The notes: a model not told the origin generated them from the sequence alone. Shown: positions 6,643-14,672, counted from the stretch's first letter. The stretch: 15,616 bases of DNA from JBEKOF01 sp050015895 (GCA_050015895.1 JBEKAN010000054.1:1-15616), one strand, 5' to 3'. Numbers and translations are program-made.

Positions 6643-7389
6643 ATGAGCGCCATTGAAATCACCAATCTCCAATACCGATACCCCGGCGGCGCCGAGGCCC
6701 TGCGCGGCATCACCTTTCTCGTGCCCCCGGGCCAGTGCGTCGCCCTGCTCGGCCCCAACGGCTCCGGCAAATCCACTCTCCTCCTCCACTTGAACGGTCT
6801 GCTGCCGGAGAAATTCTCCGCCGACGGCGCTGTGAAAATTCACGACGAGCCGGTCGCCGCCCGAAATTTGGAGAGCGTCCGCCGCCGCGTCGGGCTGGTG
6901 TTTCAAGACCCGGACGACCAGTTGTTCTGCCCGACGGTGGCGGAGGACGTGGCCTTCGGCCCGCTCCAGCTTGGGCTGGCCGCGGCGGAAGTCGCCCTGC
7001 GCGTGGAACAATCTCTGGCCCAAGTCGGTCTCGCGGGTTTCGGGGGCCGGCCCACGCGCCACTTGAGCCACGGCGAAAAACGCCGCGCCTGTCTGGCGGG
7101 CGTGCTCGCCTGCCAGCCGTCCGTCCTGGTGCTCGACGAGCCGACCAGCGACCTGGACCCGCGCGGACGCCGCGAATTCAAGGCCATGCTGCGGACACTC
7201 CCGGCGACCAAGCTCATCGCCACCCACGATCTGGAGCTGGCGGTGGAACTCTGCTCGCGGGCGGTCATCCTGGACCAGGGCCGCATCATCGCCGATGGCC
7301 CCACCGTGGAATTGCTCGCCGACGAGGAATTGATGCTCGCCCACGGCCTGGAGCGCCCGCACATCCTTCATCATATCCATCCGCATTGA
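6643..7389 (+). CDS. cbiO: ECF transporter ATPase CbiO
   Basis: The ABC ATPase that powers the nickel/cobalt ECF importer (248 residues, normal length). Motifs are Walker A GPNGSGKST (37-45), Q-loop FQDPDDQLF, which is typical of ECF ATPases, signature LSHGE (141-145), Walker B VLVLDEP with D165-E166, and H-loop histidine 195 in ATHDLE. The ATG lies one base after the cbiQ stop, so translation is probably coupled. The C-terminus is His-rich (HGLERPHILHHIHPH), a common feature of CbiO/NikO proteins and possibly a metal-buffering tail. Only one ATPase gene is present, so a homodimer is expected. Confidence 0.92.
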   Translation: MSAIEITNLQYRYPGGAEALRGITFLVPPGQCVALLGPNGSGKSTLLLHLNGLLPEKFSADGAVKIHDEPVAARNLESVRRRVGLVFQDPDDQLFCPTVAEDVAFGPLQLGLAAAEVALRVEQSLAQVGLAGFGGRPTRHLSHGEKRRACLAGVLACQPSVLVLDEPTSDLDPRGRREFKAMLRTLPATKLIATHDLELAVELCSRAVILDQGRIIADGPTVELLADEELMLAHGLERPHILHHIHPH

Positions 7390-7463
7390 GAACGAAACGC
7401 GCTTGACCCGATGCCCAAGCAAGTGTTATGGTCGCGCTCAATCGTATTACTGGGGCGGTGAGA

Positions 7464-7492
7464 TTGACAAAGAAAATAAGACTGGATATCCA
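7464..7492 (+). promoter_or_regulatory. Candidate promoter for the TonB receptor gene
   Basis: A consensus TTGACA (7464-7469), a 17-bp spacer, and TATCCA (7487-7492), which is a poor -10. The start would fall near 7500, about 25 bp before ATG 7523. This is one reason to prefer the 7523 start to the in-frame ATG at 7403. Confidence 0.35.
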
Positions 7493-7522
7493 AGAAAACC
7501 GCCGTCACAAGAAACTGAGTTT

Positions 7523-9823
7523 ATGACCGAACAGGCGTCACGACAACAGGTTACACACCGATCTTGTCGGCACAGCCCAGCTATCCTCAAATTCACCCTG
7601 TGTGCGGGCGTCGCGATGTTAATTTTGGGCGGAAAATTGTGCCTCGCCCAGAACTCCACCAACTCCCCTGTCCCGGCCCAGCCGTCGGACACAAGCTCAA
7701 ACGCGGTCACCCGTCTCCCGGACGTCACCGTCACCGGGCGGCAGGACAGCATGCTCGGCATCGCCGATTCCGCCGGGCAGGGCACGACCGGCGCGGCGCA
7801 GCTTGCCGAGCGCCCGATTCTGCGCGGCGGGGAAATTCTGGAAACCGTGCCCGGCCTCATCATCACGCAGCACGCCGGCGGCGGAAAGGCCAACCAGTAC
7901 TTCCTGCGCGGCTTCAACTTGGATCACGGCACCGATTTCGCAAATTACCTGGATGGAATGCCGTTGAACCTGCCCTCCCACGCGCATGGCGAGGGGTACT
8001 CGGACATGAACATCGTCATCCCGGAATTCGTGGAGCGGGTGGATTACGAAAAAGGCCCTTACTACGCCGATGTGGGCGATTTCGGCTCGGCGGGCGCGGC
8101 GCGTCTGGTTTTTTACAAAACGCTGCCCCAGGACTTCCTGACCGTGGAAGGCGGCATGTATGGCTATGAGCGCGGCGTGTTCGGCGCATCGCAAAAGCTC
8201 GGCGCGGGCAATTTGCTTTATGGAGGCGAAGCCAGTCACGACGACGGCCCCTGGGTGCGTCCGGATGACTACTGGAAATTCAACGGCATTCTCACCTACA
8301 GCCAGGGCGACGCCGCCAACGGCTGGAGCGCCACCTTTCGCGGCTATCACGGCAAATGGAATTCCAGCGACCAGCTCGCTCAAAACGCCGTGCCTCTGGT
8401 CGGGCTTTTCGGCGCCCTCAACCCCACCGACGGCGGCAATTCGGATCGTTACAGCCTGCAGACCGAATGGCATCGCCAGAGCGGGAATTCCCAGACCAAA
8501 ATCACGGCCTACACTTTCTACTACGACTTGGATTTGTTTTCCGACTTCACTTATTTCCTCACCGACACGAACCAAGGCGATCAGTTCGAGCAACAGGACA
8601 GCCGCTGGGTGGCCGGACTGGACGCGCGGCACACCATTTCCAGCCAGTGGTTTGGCCGCGATGTTGAGAACTCCTTCGGCCTCCAGATCCGCAACGACTG
8701 GATCCACAACGGCCTTTATCAGACAGAGGATCGCGCGCGCGTGAACAAAACGGACACAGACACCCTCGGTCTCCCGGGCGGCCTCTTTGCCAACGGCATC
8801 TCTTACACCACCCTCCCAGCCGACACGGATGTCAATCATCTGACGGACACGCAAGTCGGGATTTATGCGGAAAACAAAGTCCAGTGGACGGACAAATTCC
8901 GCTCCGTCCTGGCGATGCGCGGCGACCTGGATTATTTCGACGACACCAGCCTGAGCACCCCGGCCAATTCCGGCACTGCTTCCAGTATTCTTCCCAGCCC
9001 GAAGATGAGTTTGATTTTCGGCCCGTGGGCCAAGACGGAGTTCTATGCGCAAGGCGGTTTCAGTTTTCACAGCAACGACGGGCGCGGCGCCACTCAAACG
9101 GAGGAGCCGGTTTCCGCGGCCAATCCCAACCCCAACACGCCCGTCGCCAGAATTCCCGCCTTGATTCAGACCCGGGGCGCGGAAATCGGTGTGCGCACAC
9201 TGGCCCTGCCTCATTTGCAAAGCACCGTTTCCTTGTGGTATCTGCACAGCGAGTCCGAACTGGAGCAGGATGGCGACACCGGGGGCACTGTCGCCTCACA
9301 ACAGCCCAGCGACCGCTACGGTGTCGAATGGGCGAACTATTACACCCCGGTCAAACATCTGGCCTTTGACCTGGATCTTGCCGACTCCATCGCCCGTTTC
9401 ACCTCGCCGGACCCGGCGGATGCCGCGTATATCAATCCCGCCAACCCGGCTCTGGGTCAGGGTCCCGGCGGCACACGCGTGCCCGAGGCGGTCGGGGCGG
9501 TGATTTCGTCGGGCGTCACGCTCCATGACCTGCAGGGCTTTTCGGCCAGCCTCCGCCTGCGCTATTTCGGCCCGCGCGATCTGACCTCGGACGGGTTGTA
9601 TAAATCCAGCTCCACGCTCTTGTTGAACGCCGAGGCCGGTTATCAAATCAACAAAACCTGGCGCGTCTCCGCCGAATTCCTGAACTTGCTCGACAGCCGC
9701 GACCACGACATTGACTACGCCTATGTGTCGCGAATATCGCCAGCGGCGGCGGAGGAGTTCACAGATGTTTTTCATCCCGTCGAACCCTTTCAGGTGCGGG
9801 TCGGCCTGACCGCGAAATTTTGA
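7523..9823 (+). CDS. TonB-dependent outer-membrane receptor, probably for metal or metal chelate
   Basis: A 766-residue outer-membrane beta-barrel receptor that uses TonB energy. The in-frame ATG 7403 would add 40 residues, but ATG 7523 gives a normal signal peptide: basic N-region, hydrophobic 19-35, likely cleavage after A42. A TonB-box/plug entry LPDVTVTG follows at 65-72. The plug reads ILRGGEILETVPGLIITQHA, then YFLRGFNLDHGTDF, DGMPLNLPSHAHGEGYSD (H153, H155) and GPYYADVGDFGSAGAA. I recall this NLDHGTDF/SHAHG subfamily from many proteobacteria, with substrates mostly unassigned. The chain ends in VRVGLTAKF, with the terminal Phe expected for barrel assembly. It lies just after cbiO and before a metal-type ABC operon, suggesting that it feeds nickel, cobalt, zinc or a chelate into the periplasm. 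The two histidines in the plug fit a metal ligand, but substrate is inference. Confidence 0.88.
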   Translation: MTEQASRQQVTHRSCRHSPAILKFTLCAGVAMLILGGKLCLAQNSTNSPVPAQPSDTSSNAVTRLPDVTVTGRQDSMLGIADSAGQGTTGAAQLAERPILRGGEILETVPGLIITQHAGGGKANQYFLRGFNLDHGTDFANYLDGMPLNLPSHAHGEGYSDMNIVIPEFVERVDYEKGPYYADVGDFGSAGAARLVFYKTLPQDFLTVEGGMYGYERGVFGASQKLGAGNLLYGGEASHDDGPWVRPDDYWKFNGILTYSQGDAANGWSATFRGYHGKWNSSDQLAQNAVPLVGLFGALNPTDGGNSDRYSLQTEWHRQSGNSQTKITAYTFYYDLDLFSDFTYFLTDTNQGDQFEQQDSRWVAGLDARHTISSQWFGRDVENSFGLQIRNDWIHNGLYQTEDRARVNKTDTDTLGLPGGLFANGISYTTLPADTDVNHLTDTQVGIYAENKVQWTDKFRSVLAMRGDLDYFDDTSLSTPANSGTASSILPSPKMSLIFGPWAKTEFYAQGGFSFHSNDGRGATQTEEPVSAANPNPNTPVARIPALIQTRGAEIGVRTLALPHLQSTVSLWYLHSESELEQDGDTGGTVASQQPSDRYGVEWANYYTPVKHLAFDLDLADSIARFTSPDPADAAYINPANPALGQGPGGTRVPEAVGAVISSGVTLHDLQGFSASLRLRYFGPRDLTSDGLYKSSSTLLLNAEAGYQINKTWRVSAEFLNLLDSRDHDIDYAYVSRISPAAAEEFTDVFHPVEPFQVRVGLTAKF

Positions 9824-9913
9824 AAGTCCACCCGGCCGTTTCATCCCGGTCAACAGCGATTTCTCGCACACGCCTCGCGCGCGGTGTTCGGCGCCCTCGC
9901 CGAACTCACGCTC

Positions 9914-9961
9914 CTTCCGGGGAGCGCGGTCGTCTCGCCCGCATCTGTCGGCGTCTCGCCG
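9914..9961. repeat. Dispersed GGGGAGCGCG repeat, copy 1
   Basis: CTTCCGGGGAGCGCGGTCGT followed by CTGTCGGCGTCTCGCCG; about 80% alike to 14625-14672 by eye. It ends in a small CGGCG-TCT-CGCCG inverted repeat (9949-9961). Confidence 0.65.
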
Positions 9962-9976
9962 ACGGATTGATCCGTC
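9961..9976 (+). terminator. Small hairpin after the TonB receptor gene
   Basis: GACGGA-TTGA-TCCGTC, a perfect 6-bp stem, immediately beyond the dispersed repeat. It has no T-run, so intrinsic termination is doubtful. It is the only stem in this 283-bp gap between the receptor gene and the next operon that could separate the transcripts. Confidence 0.25.
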
Positions 9977-10106
9977 CGATACTGGTCCTCCTGTTCGGTG
10001 GGTCCCCAGGCCCATCGCCAAGGATTCGGAGTTTCATGCCCGGCGGGGTTTCTGCTTGCAAACCGCAACCCCTTCCCGTATTGATGCGCCCAAGCTGCGA
10101 CAAGAG

Positions 10107-11762
10107 ATGCACACGACCTTTCCCAACTACTGGAAAAAAGGGGCGGGGAATTTCCAAACCTGGGCGTCCGCGTTGCGCCGCGCGGCTCTGCTTTCCCTCC
10201 TGCTGGCCGCGCCGCCGCTTTCGGCCCACCCCATTTCCCTCATTTCCTGCGAGGCCCTGGTTCATCGCGACCGGATGGAAATGAAGATTGCCGTCATGCC
10301 GGAGGATTTTCTTCCCGTGTATGGAATCTATGTCAACGCGGAATCCTGCGTCGCCTCCTCCGACATCACCAACTGCGCCGAGAAGCACAAAAAGTATCTG
10401 CTCGACGGCCTGATCGCCCGCGACGCCCAAGGCAACCGCCTCGAAGGCAAGGTCCTCAAAGTCGAAGTGCCGGAGCTGCCCGTGGACGGGCTGCCGGTGA
10501 CGGATTTGATGTCCACAACCATTGTCTATACCCTGGAGTATCCCCTGCCCAAGGAACCGACCCATCTCACCTTTCAACATCATTTCGGCGGCGATTCGGC
10601 CGTCATTCCCGCCATCGTGGATTTGGTGGTCACCCGCGAGGGGCTGCCACCCGATCCGGCCGTTCGCATTCCCAGCGATGAGAACCCCGTCATCGTCTCC
10701 TTCGATTGGAATGAAACTTCCCGGCCGGCGGCCGCCGGCGACGCCGGGGAAAAGGCGCGCCAGGAGCGGGAGCGCCAGCAGAACATGGGCATTGGCAGCT
10801 ATTCGGCGACCTACACCTTCGTCTATATCGAGAACGAGCAGGTCCGCGTCGAAATCCTCATGCCGCTGCTCACCCTGGAAAGCTGGCAGCCGGTCGCGCG
10901 CGCGAACCCGGATTTTCTCGAGGTCCCCGAGCAGACCGCCGCGCGCGGCGTGTTGGACACTTTTTTCACCGGCCAAAACGAGTTGAAAATTGACGGCGTC
11001 GTGGTGAAGCCAAAACTGGACCGGCTGGATTTTTACGGCGTGGATTTCAAGGACTTCGCCATGAGCGCCGAGCCGCAGCGCCTGAGCGCCTGGACCGCGC
11101 GCGTGGGCGCGATCCTGACCTATTCCACAAAGGGCGCGCCGGGCCATGTGGAGCTGACCTGGACGATGTTCAACGACCAAATGTACGCCGCCCCCGCCGT
11201 CATTTTCGCCTATGACAAGGGATCCCGCTTCACCTTCTATCCCCTCACCCCGGTTTTCAAATGGGACAATCCCGGCGCGCCGCCGCTGCCCCCGATCAAC
11301 GCCATCTCCACCAAGGACCAGACTCCCAAGGACGAGAAATCGCGCCAGGCGGTCGCCGAATCCCTCCTGCGCAACGTCTATCGCGCCTTCGACTATCACA
11401 GCGAGTCGGACATTTACGACGCGCTGGCGCGAAGTGTGCAGGGCGATCTGCTCACCGATTTGTATATCAAGATCAAGCACGGCCTCATCATGCAGGAGCA
11501 GGGCGACGCCGTCGCCCACGTGCAGGACGTCAAAGTCATCAAGACCGAGGCGGCGCAGGCCGGCGGCAAAGACGGTTTCGCCGAGCGCCTGACCTGGCAG
11601 GTCGAGGGAACCGTCGAGCACTGGGGTCACGTCCACACACGTGTCAACGAATACTCCGCCGATTTTGAGATCAAACCCGACGGCGGCGCGTGGAAGATCT
11701 CGGCCATGAGCGTCGCCAAGCAGAGCCAGGTCCGAAGCGCCGTCTTGATCCGAAATCTATGA
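10107..11762 (+). CDS. Secreted protein of unknown function, first gene of FtsX-type ABC operon
   Basis: Not recognised as a named family. ATG 10107 is preferred over 10056 because it gives a 551-residue protein with a signal peptide ending LLLAAPPLSA (cleavage after A40). The mature protein then starts His-Pro (HPISL). A free N-terminal histidine can bind metal, and a similar AHP start is seen in HupE/UreJ-type proteins. The body is soluble and beta-rich, with no further membrane segment. About residues 228-245 are an Ala/Glu/Arg-rich helix (GEKARQERERQQNMG). The last ~160 residues (ESLLRNVYRAFDYHSESDIY, TVEHWGHVHTRVNEY, GAWKISAMSV) look like a separate NTF2-like or similar alpha+beta module; this is tentative. 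The stop overlaps the next ATG (ATGA), so it is co-translated with the ABC ATPase and probably works outside the inner membrane with that transporter. Confidence 0.8.
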   Translation: MHTTFPNYWKKGAGNFQTWASALRRAALLSLLLAAPPLSAHPISLISCEALVHRDRMEMKIAVMPEDFLPVYGIYVNAESCVASSDITNCAEKHKKYLLDGLIARDAQGNRLEGKVLKVEVPELPVDGLPVTDLMSTTIVYTLEYPLPKEPTHLTFQHHFGGDSAVIPAIVDLVVTREGLPPDPAVRIPSDENPVIVSFDWNETSRPAAAGDAGEKARQERERQQNMGIGSYSATYTFVYIENEQVRVEILMPLLTLESWQPVARANPDFLEVPEQTAARGVLDTFFTGQNELKIDGVVVKPKLDRLDFYGVDFKDFAMSAEPQRLSAWTARVGAILTYSTKGAPGHVELTWTMFNDQMYAAPAVIFAYDKGSRFTFYPLTPVFKWDNPGAPPLPPINAISTKDQTPKDEKSRQAVAESLLRNVYRAFDYHSESDIYDALARSVQGDLLTDLYIKIKHGLIMQEQGDAVAHVQDVKVIKTEAAQAGGKDGFAERLTWQVEGTVEHWGHVHTRVNEYSADFEIKPDGGAWKISAMSVAKQSQVRSAVLIRNL

Positions 11763-12427
11763 TCACCATCTCCGATCTCCAGTTCCAATTCCCGCAGAGC
11801 GATTTCCGCCTCGCCGTTCCCTCGCTCAAGATCGCCGCGGCGGAGCGCGTGGTGATCGTCGGGCCGAGCGGCTCGGGCAAGACCACCCTCTTGAATTTGA
11901 TCTCCGGCATCTTGTCCCCCTCGCGCGGGACCATCCGCGTGCTCAATCGCGAAATCCACACGATGGGCGACACCGCCCGCCGCGCCTTCCGCGTCGCTCA
12001 AATCGGGCTGGCCTTTCAGAATTTCGAGCTGGTCGGGTATCTGGATGTCTTTGAGAATATTCTCCTTCCCTACCGCCTGAATCCCGCGCTGCGTTTGACG
12101 CCGGAGACCGCCCGACGCGCGGAGCAACTGGCGAAGGACACCGGCATCGGGCACCGCCTCCGCTATTTCCCCCACCGCCTTTCGCAGGGCGAAAAGCAGC
12201 GCGTGGCCATCTGCCGCGCGATGCTGCCCCAGCCCCCGTTGCTGCTGGCTGACGAGCCGACGGGCCAGTTGGATCCCTCGGCCAAGGGGCGGGTGGTGGA
12301 CATGCTCTTCCAGCAAGTCGAGCGCTCCGGCGCGACTCTGCTCATGGTCACCCACGACACGGATGTCGCCGCCCGTTTCCAGCGCGTCATCAACTGCCGC
12401 GATTTCGCGGCGGAAGGCCCCCGATGA
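11759..12427 (+). CDS. LolD/MacB-type ABC transporter ATPase
   Basis: A 222-residue ATPase of the family that partners FtsX-type permeases. Motifs are Walker A GPSGSGKTT (35-43), Q-loop AFQNFELV, which is typical of LolD/MacB-like proteins (VFQ.F.L), signature LSQGE (141-145), Walker B LLLADEPTG with D165-E166, and H-loop H199 in VTHDTD. ATG 11759 is chosen over the in-frame 11690 because MITISDLQFQF is the normal beginning and the codon overlaps the previous stop as ATGA. Its own stop overlaps the next start (12424) in the same way. The partner is the downstream FtsX-TroA fusion, implying metal or metal-chelate import instead of lipoprotein release. It is distinct from CbiO. Confidence 0.9.
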   Translation: MITISDLQFQFPQSDFRLAVPSLKIAAAERVVIVGPSGSGKTTLLNLISGILSPSRGTIRVLNREIHTMGDTARRAFRVAQIGLAFQNFELVGYLDVFENILLPYRLNPALRLTPETARRAEQLAKDTGIGHRLRYFPHRLSQGEKQRVAICRAMLPQPPLLLADEPTGQLDPSAKGRVVDMLFQQVERSGATLLMVTHDTDVAARFQRVINCRDFAAEGPR

Positions 12428-14484
12428 AAAATGTTCTCTTTCTCGCCTGGCGGTATCTGCGGTTCAACAAGATCAAGACGGCCATCATGATCTTCAGCAT
12501 CGCCGTCGGCGTCTTTCTTCCGCTGGCCGTCAATCTGCTCGTGCGCAACTACCAGCGCGGCCTGCTGGCCCGCGCCGAGGCCACTCCCCTGGTCGCCGGC
12601 GCCCTGGGCAGCAGGCTGGACCTGGTCCTCCACGCTCTCTACTTCCGCGGCAAGCCCGCGCGCGACCTCACCATGGCCGACGTCGCCACCGTCAACAGCA
12701 GCGGCTTGGCTCTGGGCATTCCCATCCTGGAAAAGCATCTCGCTCGCGGATACCCCATCGTCGGCACGTCGTTGGAGTACTTCGACTACCGCGGCTTGCG
12801 GGTCGCCCAGGGCGAGGGCCTGACGCGCGTGACCGACTGTGTGCTCGGCTCGTCCGTCGCGGAGAGTTTGCGCCTCAAGCCCGGAGACAAGCTCCCGAGC
12901 GATCCGGAAAACCTGTTCGATCTCGCAGGCTCCTATCCGGTCAACATGGTCGTCAAAGGCGTCCTCGCCCCGACCGGCACCGCCGATGACGGCGCGATCT
13001 TCACCGATTACAAGACCGAGTGGATGATTGAGGGCATCATGCACGGACACGACAATGTGGCGACGGTGGACACCAACATGCTCCTCGGACGCACGGCGAC
13101 CAATCTGGCGGTCAGCGACGCCGTCCTCCCGTACCAGGAAATCAACGAGACCAACATGGACCTCTTCCATGTGCATGGCGACGAGGGGACTTTTCCCGTT
13201 TCCGCCATCATCATCGTGCCCCACGACACCAAGTCGGCCGCCATCCTGCGCGGGCGTTACGAGGACCCCAAGGCGACGGTGCAGATCCTGGTGTCCAAGG
13301 ATGTCATTTCCGAGACGCTGAATCTGGTGTTTGCTGTCAAGCGGTTTTTCGACAGCCAGGCCGCGTTGGTCGGCTGCGCCATGGCCTTGTTGCTCGCCCT
13401 GGTGGTGCTCCTCTCCCTCCGTCTGCGCCGCGGCGAGATGGAGACGATGTTCAAAATCGGCTGCGCCCGATGGATGACCTTCGGCATGCAGGCGGCCGAA
13501 GTCGTCATCGTGGTGACGGCGGGCGTGGCCATCGCCTCCGGCCTGACCTGGCTGGTCGTCGGCGAGTTTGGCATCTCCACCGGCCAGGCCGCCGCCGCAA
13601 ATTTGGCCGCCCAGGGCGGCGCGCCCGCCTCGACCCCCTCTCCCGGCGCCAAGCCGCGCGTGGCCGTCTCCAACTATCCCCTCTGGTATTTCACCCACCG
13701 CATCGCCGGCGATCACGTCCAGATCGTCTTTCCGATCCCCAAGGACGAGGACCCTTCGTTCTGGAAGCCCGACGCCAACGGAGTCCGCGCCTATCAGCAG
13801 ACCGACTTGATCCTCCTCAACGGTGCGGACTGCGAAAAATGGCGGCTGACCAGCGTGCTGCCCCTCTCCATTCAGGTTAACACCTCCGCCTCCTTCGCCG
13901 ACCGCTACATGACCAACGGCGAGGTCATCACCCACAGCCACGGCAAGGAGGGCCTCCACAGCCACGGCGTGATGGACTTCAACACCTGGATGGACCCCCG
14001 CCAGGCCAAGTTGCACGCCCAGTCCGTCCACGATGAACTGGTCCGCCTGCTGCCCGCCGCAAAGAAGGACTTCGACGCCAACCTCCAATCCCTGGACAAG
14101 GATCTCGACGACGTGGACGCCGCCCTCGAACGCGCCTCCGTGCCCCTCGGCAATGCGCCCCTGCTCGCCTCCCATCCCGTCTATCATTACGCCGCCCGCC
14201 GCTTTGGCTGGAACCTGGAGAACGTCCATTGGGAGCCGGACGAAATGCCCTCCGAGGACGAGTGGCAGAAATTCGAGAAGCTTTACGCCTCCCATCCTGG
14301 CAAGATCATGATCTGGGAGGACGACCCGGTGCCCGCGTGCGCCGAACGCCTGCGCAAAATGGGGGTTGAGCCGGTCGCCTTCGACACCTGCGCCAGCGAG
14401 CCGGAAAAAGGCGACTACATCAGCGCGATGAAAGACAACGCCGCCCGCTTCGCCCAGTGGGTCGCAAAATTCTACGCCAAATAG
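12424..14484 (+). CDS. FtsX-type ABC permease fused to TroA/ZnuA-like metal-binding domain
   Basis: A 686-residue fusion. Residues 1-380 are an FtsX/MacB-type permease: TM1 about 19-40, an extracytoplasmic domain 41-312, TM2 313-332, a cytoplasmic turn RRGEMETMFKIGCAR (335-349) that matches the family's coupling region, and TM3 358-379. The usual fourth helix is not seen. A Gly/Ala/Pro linker (384-410) leads instead into a TroA-like domain (411-686): PRVAVSNYPLWYFTHRIAGD, AYQQTDLILLNGADCEKW, a His loop with H504, H506, H512 and H514, MDPRQAK, ASHPVYHYAARRFGW (H584) and WEPDEMPSEDEW, MIWEDDP (E632). Three helices place this domain in the periplasm, as a tethered substrate-binding protein needs. 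The first two canonical TroA histidines are Ser445 (DPSFW) and Asn520 (FNTWMDP), so metal binding is altered. Histidine pairs also occur in the permease loop (H207/H209, H249/H251). It is translationally coupled to the ATPase. FtsX-type zinc importers (Zrg of Vibrio, from memory) are a precedent; the metal here is unknown. Confidence 0.85.
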   Translation: MKNVLFLAWRYLRFNKIKTAIMIFSIAVGVFLPLAVNLLVRNYQRGLLARAEATPLVAGALGSRLDLVLHALYFRGKPARDLTMADVATVNSSGLALGIPILEKHLARGYPIVGTSLEYFDYRGLRVAQGEGLTRVTDCVLGSSVAESLRLKPGDKLPSDPENLFDLAGSYPVNMVVKGVLAPTGTADDGAIFTDYKTEWMIEGIMHGHDNVATVDTNMLLGRTATNLAVSDAVLPYQEINETNMDLFHVHGDEGTFPVSAIIIVPHDTKSAAILRGRYEDPKATVQILVSKDVISETLNLVFAVKRFFDSQAALVGCAMALLLALVVLLSLRLRRGEMETMFKIGCARWMTFGMQAAEVVIVVTAGVAIASGLTWLVVGEFGISTGQAAAANLAAQGGAPASTPSPGAKPRVAVSNYPLWYFTHRIAGDHVQIVFPIPKDEDPSFWKPDANGVRAYQQTDLILLNGADCEKWRLTSVLPLSIQVNTSASFADRYMTNGEVITHSHGKEGLHSHGVMDFNTWMDPRQAKLHAQSVHDELVRLLPAAKKDFDANLQSLDKDLDDVDAALERASVPLGNAPLLASHPVYHYAARRFGWNLENVHWEPDEMPSEDEWQKFEKLYASHPGKIMIWEDDPVPACAERLRKMGVEPVAFDTCASEPEKGDYISAMKDNAARFAQWVAKFYAK

Positions 14485-14550
14485 CCCTGCCAATTATTAT
14501 ACTTGGCGAAATCATTTATTGCGCATTAAAAGCGCGAAGCGTCTTGGAGT

Positions 14551-14568
14551 GCGCCAGGCCACTGGCGC
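14551..14568 (+). terminator. Candidate terminator hairpin inside a dispersed repeat
   Basis: GCGCCAG-GCCA-CTGGCGC, a perfect 7-bp GC-rich stem, followed by TTTCC. The preceding GCGTCTTGGAGTGCG is a motif I recall as a dispersed repeat of Pedosphaera-like genomes. The stem could end the ABC operon transcript, though the T-run is short. Confidence 0.4.
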
Positions 14569-14624
14569 TTTCCGATGGCCCGCCCGCTCACCATGCGATT
14601 TTATTTCGCCGTGATGTATAGCGG

Positions 14625-14672
14625 CTTCTTGGGGAGCGCGCTCGTCCCTACCGCCTCCGTCGGCGTCCCGTC
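14625..14672. repeat. Dispersed GGGGAGCGCG repeat, copy 2
   Basis: CTTCTTGGGGAGCGCGCTCG followed by CTCCGTCGGCGTCCCGTCC. It is the second copy of the element at 9914-9961, so near-copies lie on either side of the three-gene ABC operon, in the same orientation. Confidence 0.65.

Noticed and set aside
7390..7522. Second NikR-like site before the TonB receptor gene
   Set aside because: A GTATTAC half-site occurs at 7444-7450, but no complementary half is found at the expected spacing.
7697..9247. 516-residue minus-strand open frame
   Set aside because: It is antisense to the TonB receptor, which carries plug and barrel motifs and the terminal Phe.
9906..11636. 576-residue minus-strand open frame
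   Set aside because: It is the reverse shadow of the secreted protein gene, whose signal peptide and ATGA overlap support the + strand.
12163..14493. Long 776-residue open frame on the minus strand
   Set aside because: It is antisense to the ABC ATPase end and the FtsX-TroA fusion, both of which have clear family motifs. The translation has no recognisable domain and is a GC-driven shadow.
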